A stretch of 64,000 nucleotides of DNA from Vibrio sp. SCSIO 43136 (GTDB lineage Bacteria > Pseudomonadota > Gammaproteobacteria > Enterobacterales > Vibrionaceae), in assembly GCF_023716565.1 (NCBI RefSeq), contig NZ_CP071849.1, positions 1,054,001-1,118,000 of the forward strand, in the 5' to 3' direction. Shown one piece after another: positions 46,675-55,629 of the stretch. The translations under genes and the position numbers were made by a program. Position 1 is the stretch's first letter, and every line of letters starts with the position of its first letter. Below the pieces are notes generated by a model, which saw nothing but the letters and a program-made list of their open reading frames with translations, did not search any database and was not told the origin of the DNA.

Positions 46675-49600
46675 TATGCCGCTCCTTGAGAGATAATTGC
46701 TCGGGCTTCAAGCAGTTGACGAATTTGCTCTACGTGATGCTCTACTTGCTGGTATTTGTCTTCGATTGTTGTCCAAGATTCTTCCAATGCATGGTCTTGA
46801 AGCCATTTTAAGGTATCACCGAGAGGCTGAGCGCCTGCTGATAGTGCAGCACCTTTTGCAGCATGAGAAACCCCTTGTAGCGTCTCTCGTTCCTCACTAT
46901 CGATTGCCGATTTGATGCTCACCATATCATCCATTAACGACTCCCAATACCCGGCCAATAATGGGCCTAAGAAATCGTCATCGTCTGTACCCAGGATTTC
47001 TCCTAAACGGTCAAAATCAATCGCCGGAATTTCGGGCTCATCCACTAAATTTTGTTCAACAAGTTCTATAGAGTCTAGTTGAGTATCTTGCTCTGCTTGC
47101 TCAATTGCACCAGATTTAGGGATCCATTTGGTAAGAATTTGTCTCAGCTTGTTAAGCTCAACAGGTTTAGACAGGTAATCATCCATACCTGCGTCATGAC
47201 ACACTTCAGCAGCACCTACCAAGGCGTTGGCGGTCAAAGCAAGAATTGGAGTATGACCTAATTTAGGATTCTGCGACTCTTCAGAACGGACACGGCTGGT
47301 GAACTCAAACCCATCCATCACTGGCATATGGCAATCACTTAATACCAAATCGATCCCACCCTTACGCCAGCGTTCAAGCGCTTGTTGGCCATTTTCCGTC
47401 AATACACATTGGTAACCTAAACGGGTCAACTGGCGCTCTATTACATCCCTATTGGTTGGTTGATCTTCCGCAACCAGGATCAGAGCATCACTCACTATGT
47501 TGTCATATTCTTTAGTGGAATCTTGCTGATCCCCTTCTTTGGTTGGTGCACTGGCGAGACCTTGAGTGGCTAGCATCGCAGTCATTAATTCGGAGGCTTT
47601 TAACGGATAACTGCCTATACGTAAGCAACGGTCGGTAATAAGTCCTTTGCTTAGCGATGGGTCCATCGTCATCAAAAGCATCTGGAGATTCGGATTCGAG
47701 GAAAGAGCCGAGATCTTTTCGCTATCACTAATATGATGCTCGGGTCCAAGCACAACCACATCGACAGAATCATTGTTATTAATCAGCTGCAGTGCTTTGT
47801 CTGCACAAGAAATGGGTTCAACAACAGCCTTGGCGCATTCAAGATTTTTCACTACTGAATGGCGCAGCAACTCATCGGCAATAATTGCTACCACGTTTAA
47901 GCCACTAAGTTGGGTGCGTTCGATAAGTGGTAAAGAATCTTCAACTGGCTCATAAGGTAACTCTACGGTGAAGGTTGTCCCTTGCCAGCGTTGACTCGTC
48001 ACAAGGATATCTCCCCCCATCATCTCAACCAGAGATTTTGAAATCGAAAGGCCAAGCCCTGTACCGCCATATAAACGAGTCGTCGAGTCATCTCCTTGAG
48101 TAAAGGACTTAAATAGGCTCGCCAACTGCTCTTCGGTCATACCGATCCCGTTATCTTCAATAGCAATGGCTATCTTACTTTCACGCAGCGACACTTTAAT
48201 CTGGATTGCGCCCATGGCATCGTCAGTGCCTTTAGAAAACTTCACTGCATTACCCACAATATTGAGCAATACCTGCCCTAGTCGCACACTATCGCTGGTA
48301 ATCATTTGGGCAATATTTAAGTCGTAATGAAGATAGATACCAATGTGATTTTGTTTTGCCTGCCACCACAACACATCCATGGTTCTCTCGACGGTCGACA
48401 ATAGATCGACTGGAGCATGCTCAAGCGACATCTGGCCAGCTTCAATTTTAGAGAAGTCGAGTATGTCATTGATAATGTTTAACAAGCTAAGCGCCGAATC
48501 TCGAATCGTCGTGGTCATGCTACGCTGCTCGGAATTGAGCGTGGTGTCGTTAAGTAAGTCAATCATACCGACAACACCGTTCATTGGCGTTCGGATCTCA
48601 TGGCTCATATTAGCGAGGAACTTAGACTTGGCCTTGTTAGCCGCATCAGCGTCTTCTTTTTCGCGCTCGAGCAAGCTTTGAGCATTTTTCTCTTCAGTAA
48701 TGTCGATAGTGATGCCACCCATACCGATAGGAACGCCACTTTTCTCGTCAAACACCACATCTGCTGAAGCTTTTAACCAACGAATCTCATCGTTAGGCCA
48801 GCGGATTCTAAATTCAGCAAAGAATCGAGTTAGGCTGTTGCGAGCTTCGTTAAGCGCCACTTCTGTTTGCTCAATATCATCTTCATGTACGCTGTTACGC
48901 CAGATACCATACGTTTCCTCTGATATGCCTTCTTCTTGGCGATAAATCTGGAACATGCGGTCATCCCACTCAAGTTCATTGTTGAGAAAATTCCAAGTCC
49001 AGATACCGATCCCGCCCGCTTCCGTGGCAAGGTTTAGGCGACGAAGTGATTGTTGCAAGTGTCGTTGGCTGTATTTGAGTTCAGATTCTGCGTGTTTTCG
49101 TTCGCTGATATCACGCAAGGTGACAAAGTAGTAACTTGAGTCAGAAATCTCGATCGGGGTAACCATGATTTCTAGTGGAATAAGTTTTCCATCCTTTGAC
49201 ACCCCAATCGTCTCTCGGATTCGCTCAGAAACATGCGATTCGCTATTTGCTCTAACATCGGCAAGGTAATCCGTTTGATCGACATTAAATTCCTGAGAAA
49301 TTAAACACTCAAATACACTTCCAGCGATTTCTGCTTTATCCCAACCAAACAGTTTTTCTGCAGACATATTAATGTCGACAATGGCATGATCACTATCAAC
49401 CAGCACCATGCCATCAATCGCCGCTTTAAAGAAAGCTTTCATTCGGCTTTCAGTACCTTCCAGTTTGCTGGTGGTGTTTTTCAGCACTTCTTCAAGCTTA
49501 GTGTTGGCCTCCAAAATCTCATTTTGTGCGCTTCTAAGTTCGGTGACGTCATTGTGGACCAATACATAGTGGGTCAGTTTGCCTTCACCACTAAATACAG

Positions 49601-50246
49601 GGCTGCAAACAAGGTTGAGATACTTTAATTGCTGACGTGCATCGAGCAAACTAATAGTAGTGTTAAGTGCTTTGGCTCGCTCTATGGCTTGATGGATCTC
49701 TTCTAATTGGATTTGATTGAGATCTTCGCTATACAACTCAGCTAAAGAGTGTTGCTGCATAACGAGAGCGCGCTTACCAACAAAGGACTGCATTGCTCGG
49801 TTAGCATAAATAATCGGCTGGCTCTCTTTAGCGACATCAATCATCACAATGCCAGCACTTGCAGCTTCAATTGCGCGAGATTGCACATCGAGTTGCTGTT
49901 GTAACATTAGGCTTTGCTTTATCAACATGCTGCGCTGAGAAATGCGCTCACGGCAAACATCCATTGAGGTGATCAGATCTTCCATCTCTAGAGGAAAATC
50001 GCTGATATCATACTCTTGGTCGAACTGATCCTTGGTCAACTGGTAGGTGAGTTTTTCGATATTACGGAAGGCATTGTGGTAACGACTAAATAACTTCCAA
50101 GCACCACCACCAACAACAGCGGTCGCAATTAAGGCCAAAATGAGCGGAGGCAATGGAATAACATCAGCCCCAGCGAAGTAAGCCAAGATCATGATAATCG
50201 CAACACTTAAGGTGAGAATCAGTGTGTTTTCACCGCGAATCCCCAT
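46674..50246 (-). CDS. Multi-PAS hybrid histidine kinase with receiver and HPt domain
   Basis: A 1190-residue sensor. Two hydrophobic helices near the N-terminus (about 10-52; SVAIIMILAYFAGADVIPLP) have almost no periplasmic loop, so the signal is likely cytosolic or membrane-borne. Three PAS domains follow (about 115-235, 265-385, 400-525), then HisKA with H549 ([15 protein letters not shown]), HATPase ([26 protein letters not shown]), a degenerate receiver (about 785-900) whose acceptor position reads VVVLGPEHH, an intact receiver with D971 (LVLSDCHMPVMDG) and an HPt domain with H1128 (VSHAAKGAALSAG). It can therefore complete a His-Asp-His relay internally to the downstream response regulator, whose start overlaps its stop. 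GGGAG precedes the ATG. Confidence 0.93.
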   Translation of the reverse strand: MGIRGENTLILTLSVAIIMILAYFAGADVIPLPPLILALIATAVVGGGAWKLFSRYHNAFRNIEKLTYQLTKDQFDQEYDISDFPLEMEDLITSMDVCRERISQRSMLIKQSLMLQQQLDVQSRAIEAASAGIVMIDVAKESQPIIYANRAMQSFVGKRALVMQQHSLAELYSEDLNQIQLEEIHQAIERAKALNTTISLLDARQQLKYLNLVCSPVFSGEGKLTHYVLVHNDVTELRSAQNEILEANTKLEEVLKNTTSKLEGTESRMKAFFKAAIDGMVLVDSDHAIVDINMSAEKLFGWDKAEIAGSVFECLISQEFNVDQTDYLADVRANSESHVSERIRETIGVSKDGKLIPLEIMVTPIEISDSSYYFVTLRDISERKHAESELKYSQRHLQQSLRRLNLATEAGGIGIWTWNFLNNELEWDDRMFQIYRQEEGISEETYGIWRNSVHEDDIEQTEVALNEARNSLTRFFAEFRIRWPNDEIRWLKASADVVFDEKSGVPIGMGGITIDITEEKNAQSLLEREKEDADAANKAKSKFLANMSHEIRTPMNGVVGMIDLLNDTTLNSEQRSMTTTIRDSALSLLNIINDILDFSKIEAGQMSLEHAPVDLLSTVERTMDVLWWQAKQNHIGIYLHYDLNIAQMITSDSVRLGQVLLNIVGNAVKFSKGTDDAMGAIQIKVSLRESKIAIAIEDNGIGMTEEQLASLFKSFTQGDDSTTRLYGGTGLGLSISKSLVEMMGGDILVTSQRWQGTTFTVELPYEPVEDSLPLIERTQLSGLNVVAIIADELLRHSVVKNLECAKAVVEPISCADKALQLINNNDSVDVVVLGPEHHISDSEKISALSSNPNLQMLLMTMDPSLSKGLITDRCLRIGSYPLKASELMTAMLATQGLASAPTKEGDQQDSTKEYDNIVSDALILVAEDQPTNRDVIERQLTRLGYQCVLTENGQQALERWRKGGIDLVLSDCHMPVMDGFEFTSRVRSEESQNPKLGHTPILALTANALVGAAEVCHDAGMDDYLSKPVELNKLRQILTKWIPKSGAIEQAEQDTQLDSIELVEQNLVDEPEIPAIDFDRLGEILGTDDDDFLGPLLAGYWESLMDDMVSIKSAIDSEERETLQGVSHAAKGAALSAGAQPLGDTLKWLQDHALEESWTTIEDKYQQVEHHVEQIRQLLEARAIISQGAA

Positions 50247-50405
50247 AAGCTCCCTCTCTAGGGTGTGCTCTCGCTTTTCACCCTGCCAATGTCGTCATCT
50301 AAAATTGTCGCCAAACACATTGAAATATTTTTGTTGAAGTACTCAATGCTCTAACTATAAGTATTGATGCATATTTCGATATTGCCACCGTAAGGTAAGG
50401 ATTAA

Positions 50406-50443
50406 ATTAAAAAAATGAGGGCAGCCACTAGACTGCCCTCATC
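50406..50443 (-). terminator. Rho-independent terminator of the agl transport operon
   Basis: On the minus strand ATGAGGGCAG pairs with CTGCCCTCAT around eight bases, and T residues follow. Confidence 0.92.
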
Positions 50444-50468
50444 ATCACTTAAAGAATTTCAAGCAGAG

Positions 50469-51563
50469 CTAACGATGCTTCAGTGAGATCCCGTTGTCAT
50501 CAAACAGGTGCACTTTATCTGTTGATGCGGTCAGGAATATTTGATCACCTTTATTGCGGTTTACAATACCCGGTAACTTAGCCACGATAGCCTCTTCCTG
50601 CCCTTCAACTTGGATATGGAACAGGGTTACCTCGCCCAATGACTCAACAAACAGAACCTGCCCAGACAAAATTGCGTCCTGCTCACTTGCTAGAACAAAG
50701 TCTTCTGGTCTAACACCCATTTTCAGTGTTGCACCTTGCGCAAGGTCATGGCTGTTGATAGGCACATCCAAGCTTGCACCTTGTGGGCAAAGAATTTTAC
50801 AGTTTTCACTACCAGCATTAGCGAGTGACACCTTAATGATATTCATCGCAGGAGAACCAATGAACCTCGCCACGAATTCATTAGCAGGATCAGTATAAAG
50901 CTCAAGCGGTGTGCCGACCTGTTCTATGCGCCCTGCTGACAATACGACGATGCGATCAGCTAACGTCATTGCCTCTACCTGATCATGAGTCACGTAGATC
51001 ATGGTGGTTTCGGTCATACTCTCTTTTAAATTGGCAATTTCTATACGGGTTTGAACGCGTAACGCTGCATCTAGGTTGGATAGCGGTTCATCAAACAAAA
51101 ACACCTTAGGGTGTCTCACTATCGCACGCCCAATCGCCACCCTTTGCCTTTGACCACCAGAAAGTGCTTTTGGCAACCGTCCCAAATATGGAGTTAATTG
51201 CAGCATCTCTGCAGCTTCGTTAACTCGACGGTCAATCTCCTCTTTAGATTCCTTGGCAATTCGCATCGCAAATGCCATGTTGTCATACACCGTCATATGT
51301 GGGTACAAAGCATAGGTCTGAAATACCATTGCGATACCGCGCATTGCAGCTGGAGTGTCGTTAACTCTGGCACCTTCAATACTAAGATCGCCCGATGTAA
51401 TACTCTCAAGTCCCGCAATCATTCGCAGCAATGTAGATTTACCACAGCCCGATGGGCCAACAAATACGATGAATTCACCTTGGTCGATATCTAAATCAAT
51501 GCCATGAAGAACTTCAGTCTCACCGTAGGACTTTTTAATATTTTTTAAGCTTAAACCAGTCAT
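50469..51563 (-). CDS. aglK: Alpha-glucoside ABC importer, ATP-binding protein (MalK/UgpC type)
   Basis: The cytoplasmic ATPase of the importer, 364 residues. Walker A GPSGCGKST (36-44), Q-loop in MVFQTYALYPHMTV, signature LSGGQRQR (134-141), Walker B FLFDEPLSNLDAAL (155-168) and H-loop VTHDQVEAMTLADR are all intact. The C-terminal third (about 235-355) is the MalK-type regulatory/OB fold (GVRPEDFVL). It is the last gene of aglE-aglF-aglG-aglK, 23 bases after aglG, with a terminator following. MalK-like ATPases can serve several sugar importers. The name follows operon context, since the sequence alone would allow other sugars. Confidence 0.92.
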   Translation of the reverse strand: MTGLSLKNIKKSYGETEVLHGIDLDIDQGEFIVFVGPSGCGKSTLLRMIAGLESITSGDLSIEGARVNDTPAAMRGIAMVFQTYALYPHMTVYDNMAFAMRIAKESKEEIDRRVNEAAEMLQLTPYLGRLPKALSGGQRQRVAIGRAIVRHPKVFLFDEPLSNLDAALRVQTRIEIANLKESMTETTMIYVTHDQVEAMTLADRIVVLSAGRIEQVGTPLELYTDPANEFVARFIGSPAMNIIKVSLANAGSENCKILCPQGASLDVPINSHDLAQGATLKMGVRPEDFVLASEQDAILSGQVLFVESLGEVTLFHIQVEGQEEAIVAKLPGIVNRNKGDQIFLTASTDKVHLFDDNGISLKHR

Positions 51564-51586
51564 TGTTATTTTCTCACGGTTGACGA

Positions 51587-52753
51587 TTATTTAACTGAGC
51601 CAGAAAGCAGGCCACGAACCAAATAGCGTTGTAATGCAAAGAACACTGCCAGTGGGACAGCGATAGAGACAAACGCTGATGCGGTCAAGATTTCCCAGTT
51701 ACCCCCTCGAGAACCCAACAACTCACGTAAACGTCCTGTCAGCACTAGCTCATTTTCGCCGACGCCCAAGAATACGGTCGCTACCAATAAGTCATTCCAA
51801 ACCCACAAGAATTGGAAGATGGCAAATGACGCCAAGGCAGGAAACGATAATGGCAGCACGATACGCATAAAGATCTCGTAGTGTGTTGCACCATCGACTT
51901 TAGCGGACTCAATAATCTCCCTTGGTAAACTAGAGATGTAATTTCTGAGCAGATAAATGGCAAGTGGCAAGCCAAAACCGGTATGGGCGAGCCAAATCCC
52001 CAGATAGGTCTTAGCACCTACACCGAAGTAAGCCCCAATATCGTTATAAAGCCGCAGCAGTGGAATAAGCGACATTTGCAGTGGAACCACCAACAAACCA
52101 ACGATTAATGCAATCAAGGCTGTTCTTCCTGGTAGCTCCATCCAAGACAGAGCATATGCAGCAAAAGCAGCAATCAAGATAGGTATAATAGTCGCAGGAA
52201 TAGTTACTGTTAACGAGTTGATAAAAGACTGCCCTAGCCCTTCAGCGGTTAACACTTCTCGATAGTTATCTAAGCCAAACTTAGGTGGAACGACAGCCGT
52301 ATAAAATATTCGCTTGCCGCGTTTACCAGTGAACGGCTCAGGGGAAGACATCACGTACTGGCCACTATCTGATACGGTGAGCGTCACGCCTTTGCGCAAT
52401 TGGGCCGTGTCATTAGGCATAAACTCCATTGGCGCACGAGAGCTCCATCCAAAAGCTTTCACTTGAACATCTTGCCCATTTTCTCCAAGTGACCCCTGTA
52501 GAACGTAACGATCGCCCTGCTGAACCTGAGTATCCGGGTTATCTGTTCGAGCAATCAAGTTTTGCTCGGACGCAGATAGGGACGTCCACCAGCCAGATAC
52601 GGCCAGTTGGTCTTTGTCACGAAACGAGGAAATCAGCAAGCCTGCGGTCGGAAGCGTCCAAAGCACCACTAATATAAACACCGAAAGATGTACAACGATT
52701 GTGAGCGGTGAGCGGCGCAAGCTGCTTAAACCAAATTGAGCACCTTTTAACAT
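51587..52753 (-). CDS. aglG: Alpha-glucoside ABC importer permease (MalG-like)
   Basis: A 388-residue inner-membrane permease. TM1 (about 20-40; LSVFILVVLWTLPTAGLLIS) is followed by an unusually long periplasmic insert (about 45-170), as in AglG proteins and unlike the shorter MalG. Six helices in all and the EAA loop (EIIESAKVDGATHYEIFMRI, LPLS) contact the ATPase. The C-terminus ends LVRGLLSGSVK, the typical MalG-family tail. Its ATG directly abuts the stop of the aglF gene (TAG then ATG), so the two are coupled. Confidence 0.9.
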   Translation of the reverse strand: MLKGAQFGLSSLRRSPLTIVVHLSVFILVVLWTLPTAGLLISSFRDKDQLAVSGWWTSLSASEQNLIARTDNPDTQVQQGDRYVLQGSLGENGQDVQVKAFGWSSRAPMEFMPNDTAQLRKGVTLTVSDSGQYVMSSPEPFTGKRGKRIFYTAVVPPKFGLDNYREVLTAEGLGQSFINSLTVTIPATIIPILIAAFAAYALSWMELPGRTALIALIVGLLVVPLQMSLIPLLRLYNDIGAYFGVGAKTYLGIWLAHTGFGLPLAIYLLRNYISSLPREIIESAKVDGATHYEIFMRIVLPLSFPALASFAIFQFLWVWNDLLVATVFLGVGENELVLTGRLRELLGSRGGNWEILTASAFVSIAVPLAVFFALQRYLVRGLLSGSVK

Positions 52754-53764
52754 CTAACGGCCCTCCATTTGTGCTTTCGCTTGTCGCATGTTCCAAACCA
52801 TAACAGGAATAACCGCAACCATAATGATCACAGCAATTGCTGCACCACGGCCAAAATCACCGCCGCCTCGGAACATCCAATCAAACATCATATTTGCCAA
52901 CACCTGCGTATTCCACTGACCATTGGTCATCGCTAACACGATATCGAAAACTTTAAGCACCAAAATCGTAATCGTGGTCCAAACTACCGCTATTGTGCCC
53001 CAAATCTGCGGGATCAAGATTTTAAAGAAAATTTGGACGCCACTTGCGCCATCGAGCACAGCGGCTTCTACGGTCTCCTCTGGAATACCTCTTAGCGCCG
53101 CAGACAAAATTACCATGGCAAACCCAGTTTGAATCCAGATTAAGATCACCATGAGGAAGAAGTTATTCCAAAAAGGAATCGCTATCCAAGCCTGAGGTGT
53201 GCCACCAAAATATTCAACAATGGCATTAAGCAGGCCAATCTGCTCCTGCCCTTCGGCTCGGTAGTCGTAGATAAACTTCCAAATAATCGAAGCACCAATA
53301 AACGAAATTGCCATCGGCATAAAAATCAAACTTTTTGCAATTCCCCCCCAACTGACTTTGTCGGTTAAGGCGGCGATAACCAAGCCAAAAAAGGTTGATG
53401 CTGCTGGCACAACCAACAACCAAAGCAGGTTGTTAAACAGTGATTCTTGGAACTCAGGATCGTTAAATAACCACTGGTAGTTAGAAAGCCCTACGTAGTT
53501 TTCACCGGTTCTGTCGTGCAATGAAAGTAAAAATGAATCAAAGACTGGATAGACCAAATAAAGCCCCAAAAACGCTAGCGCAGGGCCCAAAAATAACCAA
53601 GGACGAATCGCAGAGGCACGTTGTATATTGCGCGCCATCTTCTCATTCGATACCCCTCGAATTGGAAAAAGGATCAGCAGTAACCAATTACTGCCTAAGA
53701 AATAAAATGCACAGCCAAGAACGCCGAGCACCATAATAAAAAGTGAGTAATAGAGTTGTTCCAT
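52754..53764 (-). CDS. aglF: Alpha-glucoside ABC importer permease (MalF-like)
   Basis: A 336-residue inner-membrane permease with about eight helices: two at the N-terminus (LFIMVLGVLGCAFYFLGSNW, then PWLFLGPALAFLGLYLVYPV) and the six-helix core. The EAA loop is ETVEAAVLDGASGVQIFFKI followed by LIPQIW. SLHDRTGENYVGLSNYQWLF is the periplasmic segment following TM2 in the family. GAGG precedes the ATG. It follows the aglE gene after a 66-base gap containing a hairpin, and is itself immediately followed by aglG. Confidence 0.9.
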   Translation of the reverse strand: MEQLYYSLFIMVLGVLGCAFYFLGSNWLLLILFPIRGVSNEKMARNIQRASAIRPWLFLGPALAFLGLYLVYPVFDSFLLSLHDRTGENYVGLSNYQWLFNDPEFQESLFNNLLWLLVVPAASTFFGLVIAALTDKVSWGGIAKSLIFMPMAISFIGASIIWKFIYDYRAEGQEQIGLLNAIVEYFGGTPQAWIAIPFWNNFFLMVILIWIQTGFAMVILSAALRGIPEETVEAAVLDGASGVQIFFKILIPQIWGTIAVVWTTITILVLKVFDIVLAMTNGQWNTQVLANMMFDWMFRGGGDFGRGAAIAVIIMVAVIPVMVWNMRQAKAQMEGR

Positions 53765-53784
53765 AACGACCTCAAAAATAACGA

Positions 53785-53819
53785 CAAAGCCCAGCCTGAT
53801 AACGTCAGACTGGACTTGA
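53785..53819 (-). promoter_or_regulatory. Intercistronic hairpin between aglE and aglF
   Basis: On the minus strand AGTCCAGTCTGA pairs with TCAGGCTGGGCT (two G-T pairs) around CGTTA, followed by only a short T-run. Such a stem between a binding-protein gene and permease genes commonly protects the upstream message or attenuates readthrough, giving an excess of binding protein. Confidence 0.6.
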
Positions 53820-53830
53820 GGTACTAAAGA

Positions 53831-55180
53831 TTACTTGAGCGCATCCCATGTTTTTTGGATGTCATTACCGACTTCTTGTGCCGATTTGCCGCCACTGTAA
53901 TCCACCATGCCAGTCCAGAACGCACCGGCACCGATTTTGCCCGGCATCAGGTCAGAACCATCAAAACGGAATGTGGTAGCATCAAGTAAGATCTGCCCTT
54001 GTTTTTTCAACGTGTCGTTTGCATAAGCGTCCACATTGGCACCTTTGTGAGGCGTCAAGAAACCGGACTGAGCCATCCAAATTTCGTGGGAGATAGGCGA
54101 TTGTAAGAACTCCATAAAGGCTTGAGTAGCTTTTGAATCTTTGGTGATACTCCACATGGTACCCGCACCAAGTACTGGTTTACCCAAATCTTTAGATTCA
54201 TACGCTGGGAAGTAGAAGAAATCTGCATCTAAGCCTAGCTCGGTGCCCTCTGGGAAGAAACTAGGAATAAACGAAGCTTGTCGGTGCATGTAACACTTCG
54301 CAGGGGAAGAGAACAAGCCTTTCGGGCTATCACGGAAATCTGTTGCAGCAACAGCTCTCGCACCACCATCAACGTATGCATCATTTAGGAACCAACCGAA
54401 TTCATCTATGGTGCTAACAACTTTAGGGTCATTAAACTTAAGCTCATTGGTCACCCACTTGTCGTAATCAGCTGGTGTTTGCGTACGAAGCATAAAATCT
54501 TCGACCCAATCCGTCGCTGGCCAACCCGTTGCGCCACCGCTACCAAGACCGATACACCAAGCCACTTCACCATCATCGGCGATTTGCTTCGTCAGCGCTT
54601 TCAGCTCTTCCATCGTTTCTGGTACATCGTAACCCGCATCTTCAAAGTTCTCTGGTACGTACCAAACCAGTGATTTCAAATCTACTTTGTAGAAGAAACC
54701 GAATAGCTGGTTTTTACCCGATTTATCGGCAAATGTACCTAAGTCGACCCAAGAAGACCCAGCAGCATAGTTTTGCTCAACCCAATCACCAAAATCATCG
54801 CTAAGTGGCGTTAAGAACCCTTTAGATGCAAGATCCGCCGCTAAGCCAGGCTGAGGGAAGATAGCGATGTTCGGGGCGCTACCCGCTTGAACATCAATCG
54901 CAATTTGCTGCTCAAATGAGTCAGAGCCTGCGTACTGAACATCAGCACCTGTCGCTTCTTCAAAATACGCAATCACGCTCTCTATCAAAGCCTTATCTGG
55001 ACCAAGCCATGGCCCAAGAATGGTGATAGTTTCACCTTTCAAGTCGAGTTTCTGCAACTCTTCATAGCTTTGCCAATTAAAACGATTGTCTTTACCCGGG
55101 GCATACATCAAATCGGCAGCAAAAGCAGAAGTTGATGCAATAGATAGTGCTACCGCACTCGCTAGGAGGGAGGTTTTCAT
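53831..55180 (-). CDS. aglE: Alpha-glucoside ABC importer, periplasmic binding protein
   Basis: A 449-residue exported sugar-binding protein. The signal peptide MKTSLLASAVALSIASTSAF ends with A-A before DLMYAP. Mature features: LKGETITILGPWLGPDKALI, APNIAIFPQPGLAADLASKG, FYKVDLKSLVWYVPENFEDA, CIGLGSGGATGWPATDWVED and the late helix WSITKDSKATQAFMEFLQSP. These fit the family-1 extracellular solute-binding group that includes AglE for trehalose, maltose and sucrose-type alpha-glucosides. First gene of the importer operon, with GGAG 7 bases before the ATG, and divergent from the alpha-glucosidase gene across a 449-base shared control region. Confidence 0.9.
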   Translation of the reverse strand: MKTSLLASAVALSIASTSAFAADLMYAPGKDNRFNWQSYEELQKLDLKGETITILGPWLGPDKALIESVIAYFEEATGADVQYAGSDSFEQQIAIDVQAGSAPNIAIFPQPGLAADLASKGFLTPLSDDFGDWVEQNYAAGSSWVDLGTFADKSGKNQLFGFFYKVDLKSLVWYVPENFEDAGYDVPETMEELKALTKQIADDGEVAWCIGLGSGGATGWPATDWVEDFMLRTQTPADYDKWVTNELKFNDPKVVSTIDEFGWFLNDAYVDGGARAVAATDFRDSPKGLFSSPAKCYMHRQASFIPSFFPEGTELGLDADFFYFPAYESKDLGKPVLGAGTMWSITKDSKATQAFMEFLQSPISHEIWMAQSGFLTPHKGANVDAYANDTLKKQGQILLDATTFRFDGSDLMPGKIGAGAFWTGMVDYSGGKSAQEVGNDIQKTWDALK

Positions 55181-55629
55181 GATTAAACTCCATTTTTGTA
55201 GGGTACTTATAATTGTATCTGTCAGCGAAGGAGAACTGACTCAGCCGACCTCCCCAAAGAGAAATCGGTTTCCACTGATATTTACAGTAGACACAATTAT
55301 AAAATTCGACCAACTAACAATCTCGCATTGTGTTTCAGATCAAATAGTTGAGCAAAAAACCAACGAATTGGTGACTCGTCTCAAACTTACACCCAGATAT
55401 CATGATTGATTTTTCTGATTATGTTTTTGTCGTTCTAGAATCAAAGAACTTAAAGTTATGATCACCAAAACACACCAATTAGTAAATGGCTGAATTGGTG
55501 CCAAAAAGTTCTTTATTCTAGTTTTATTAACTAGCTCATAGCTTTCAACTAAAACTTATCACTACCACTGATAGCAGTTGAACACTCTAACCAGAGATAT
55601 CTAGCGCTATCCATTCAGGAGCTCAATCA
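55181..55629. promoter_or_regulatory. Shared control region between divergent aglE and aglA (449 bases)
   Basis: No credible gene. GAATTGGTG occurs twice in direct orientation (55366-55374, 55492-55500). The inverse CACCAATT lies at 55473-55480, forming an inverted repeat CACCAATT-N12-AATTGGTG (55473-55500). ACCAA-CGAA-TTGGT (55359-55372) forms a second one. They are candidate operators for a sugar-responsive repressor, but no regulator gene is adjacent. Confidence 0.5.
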
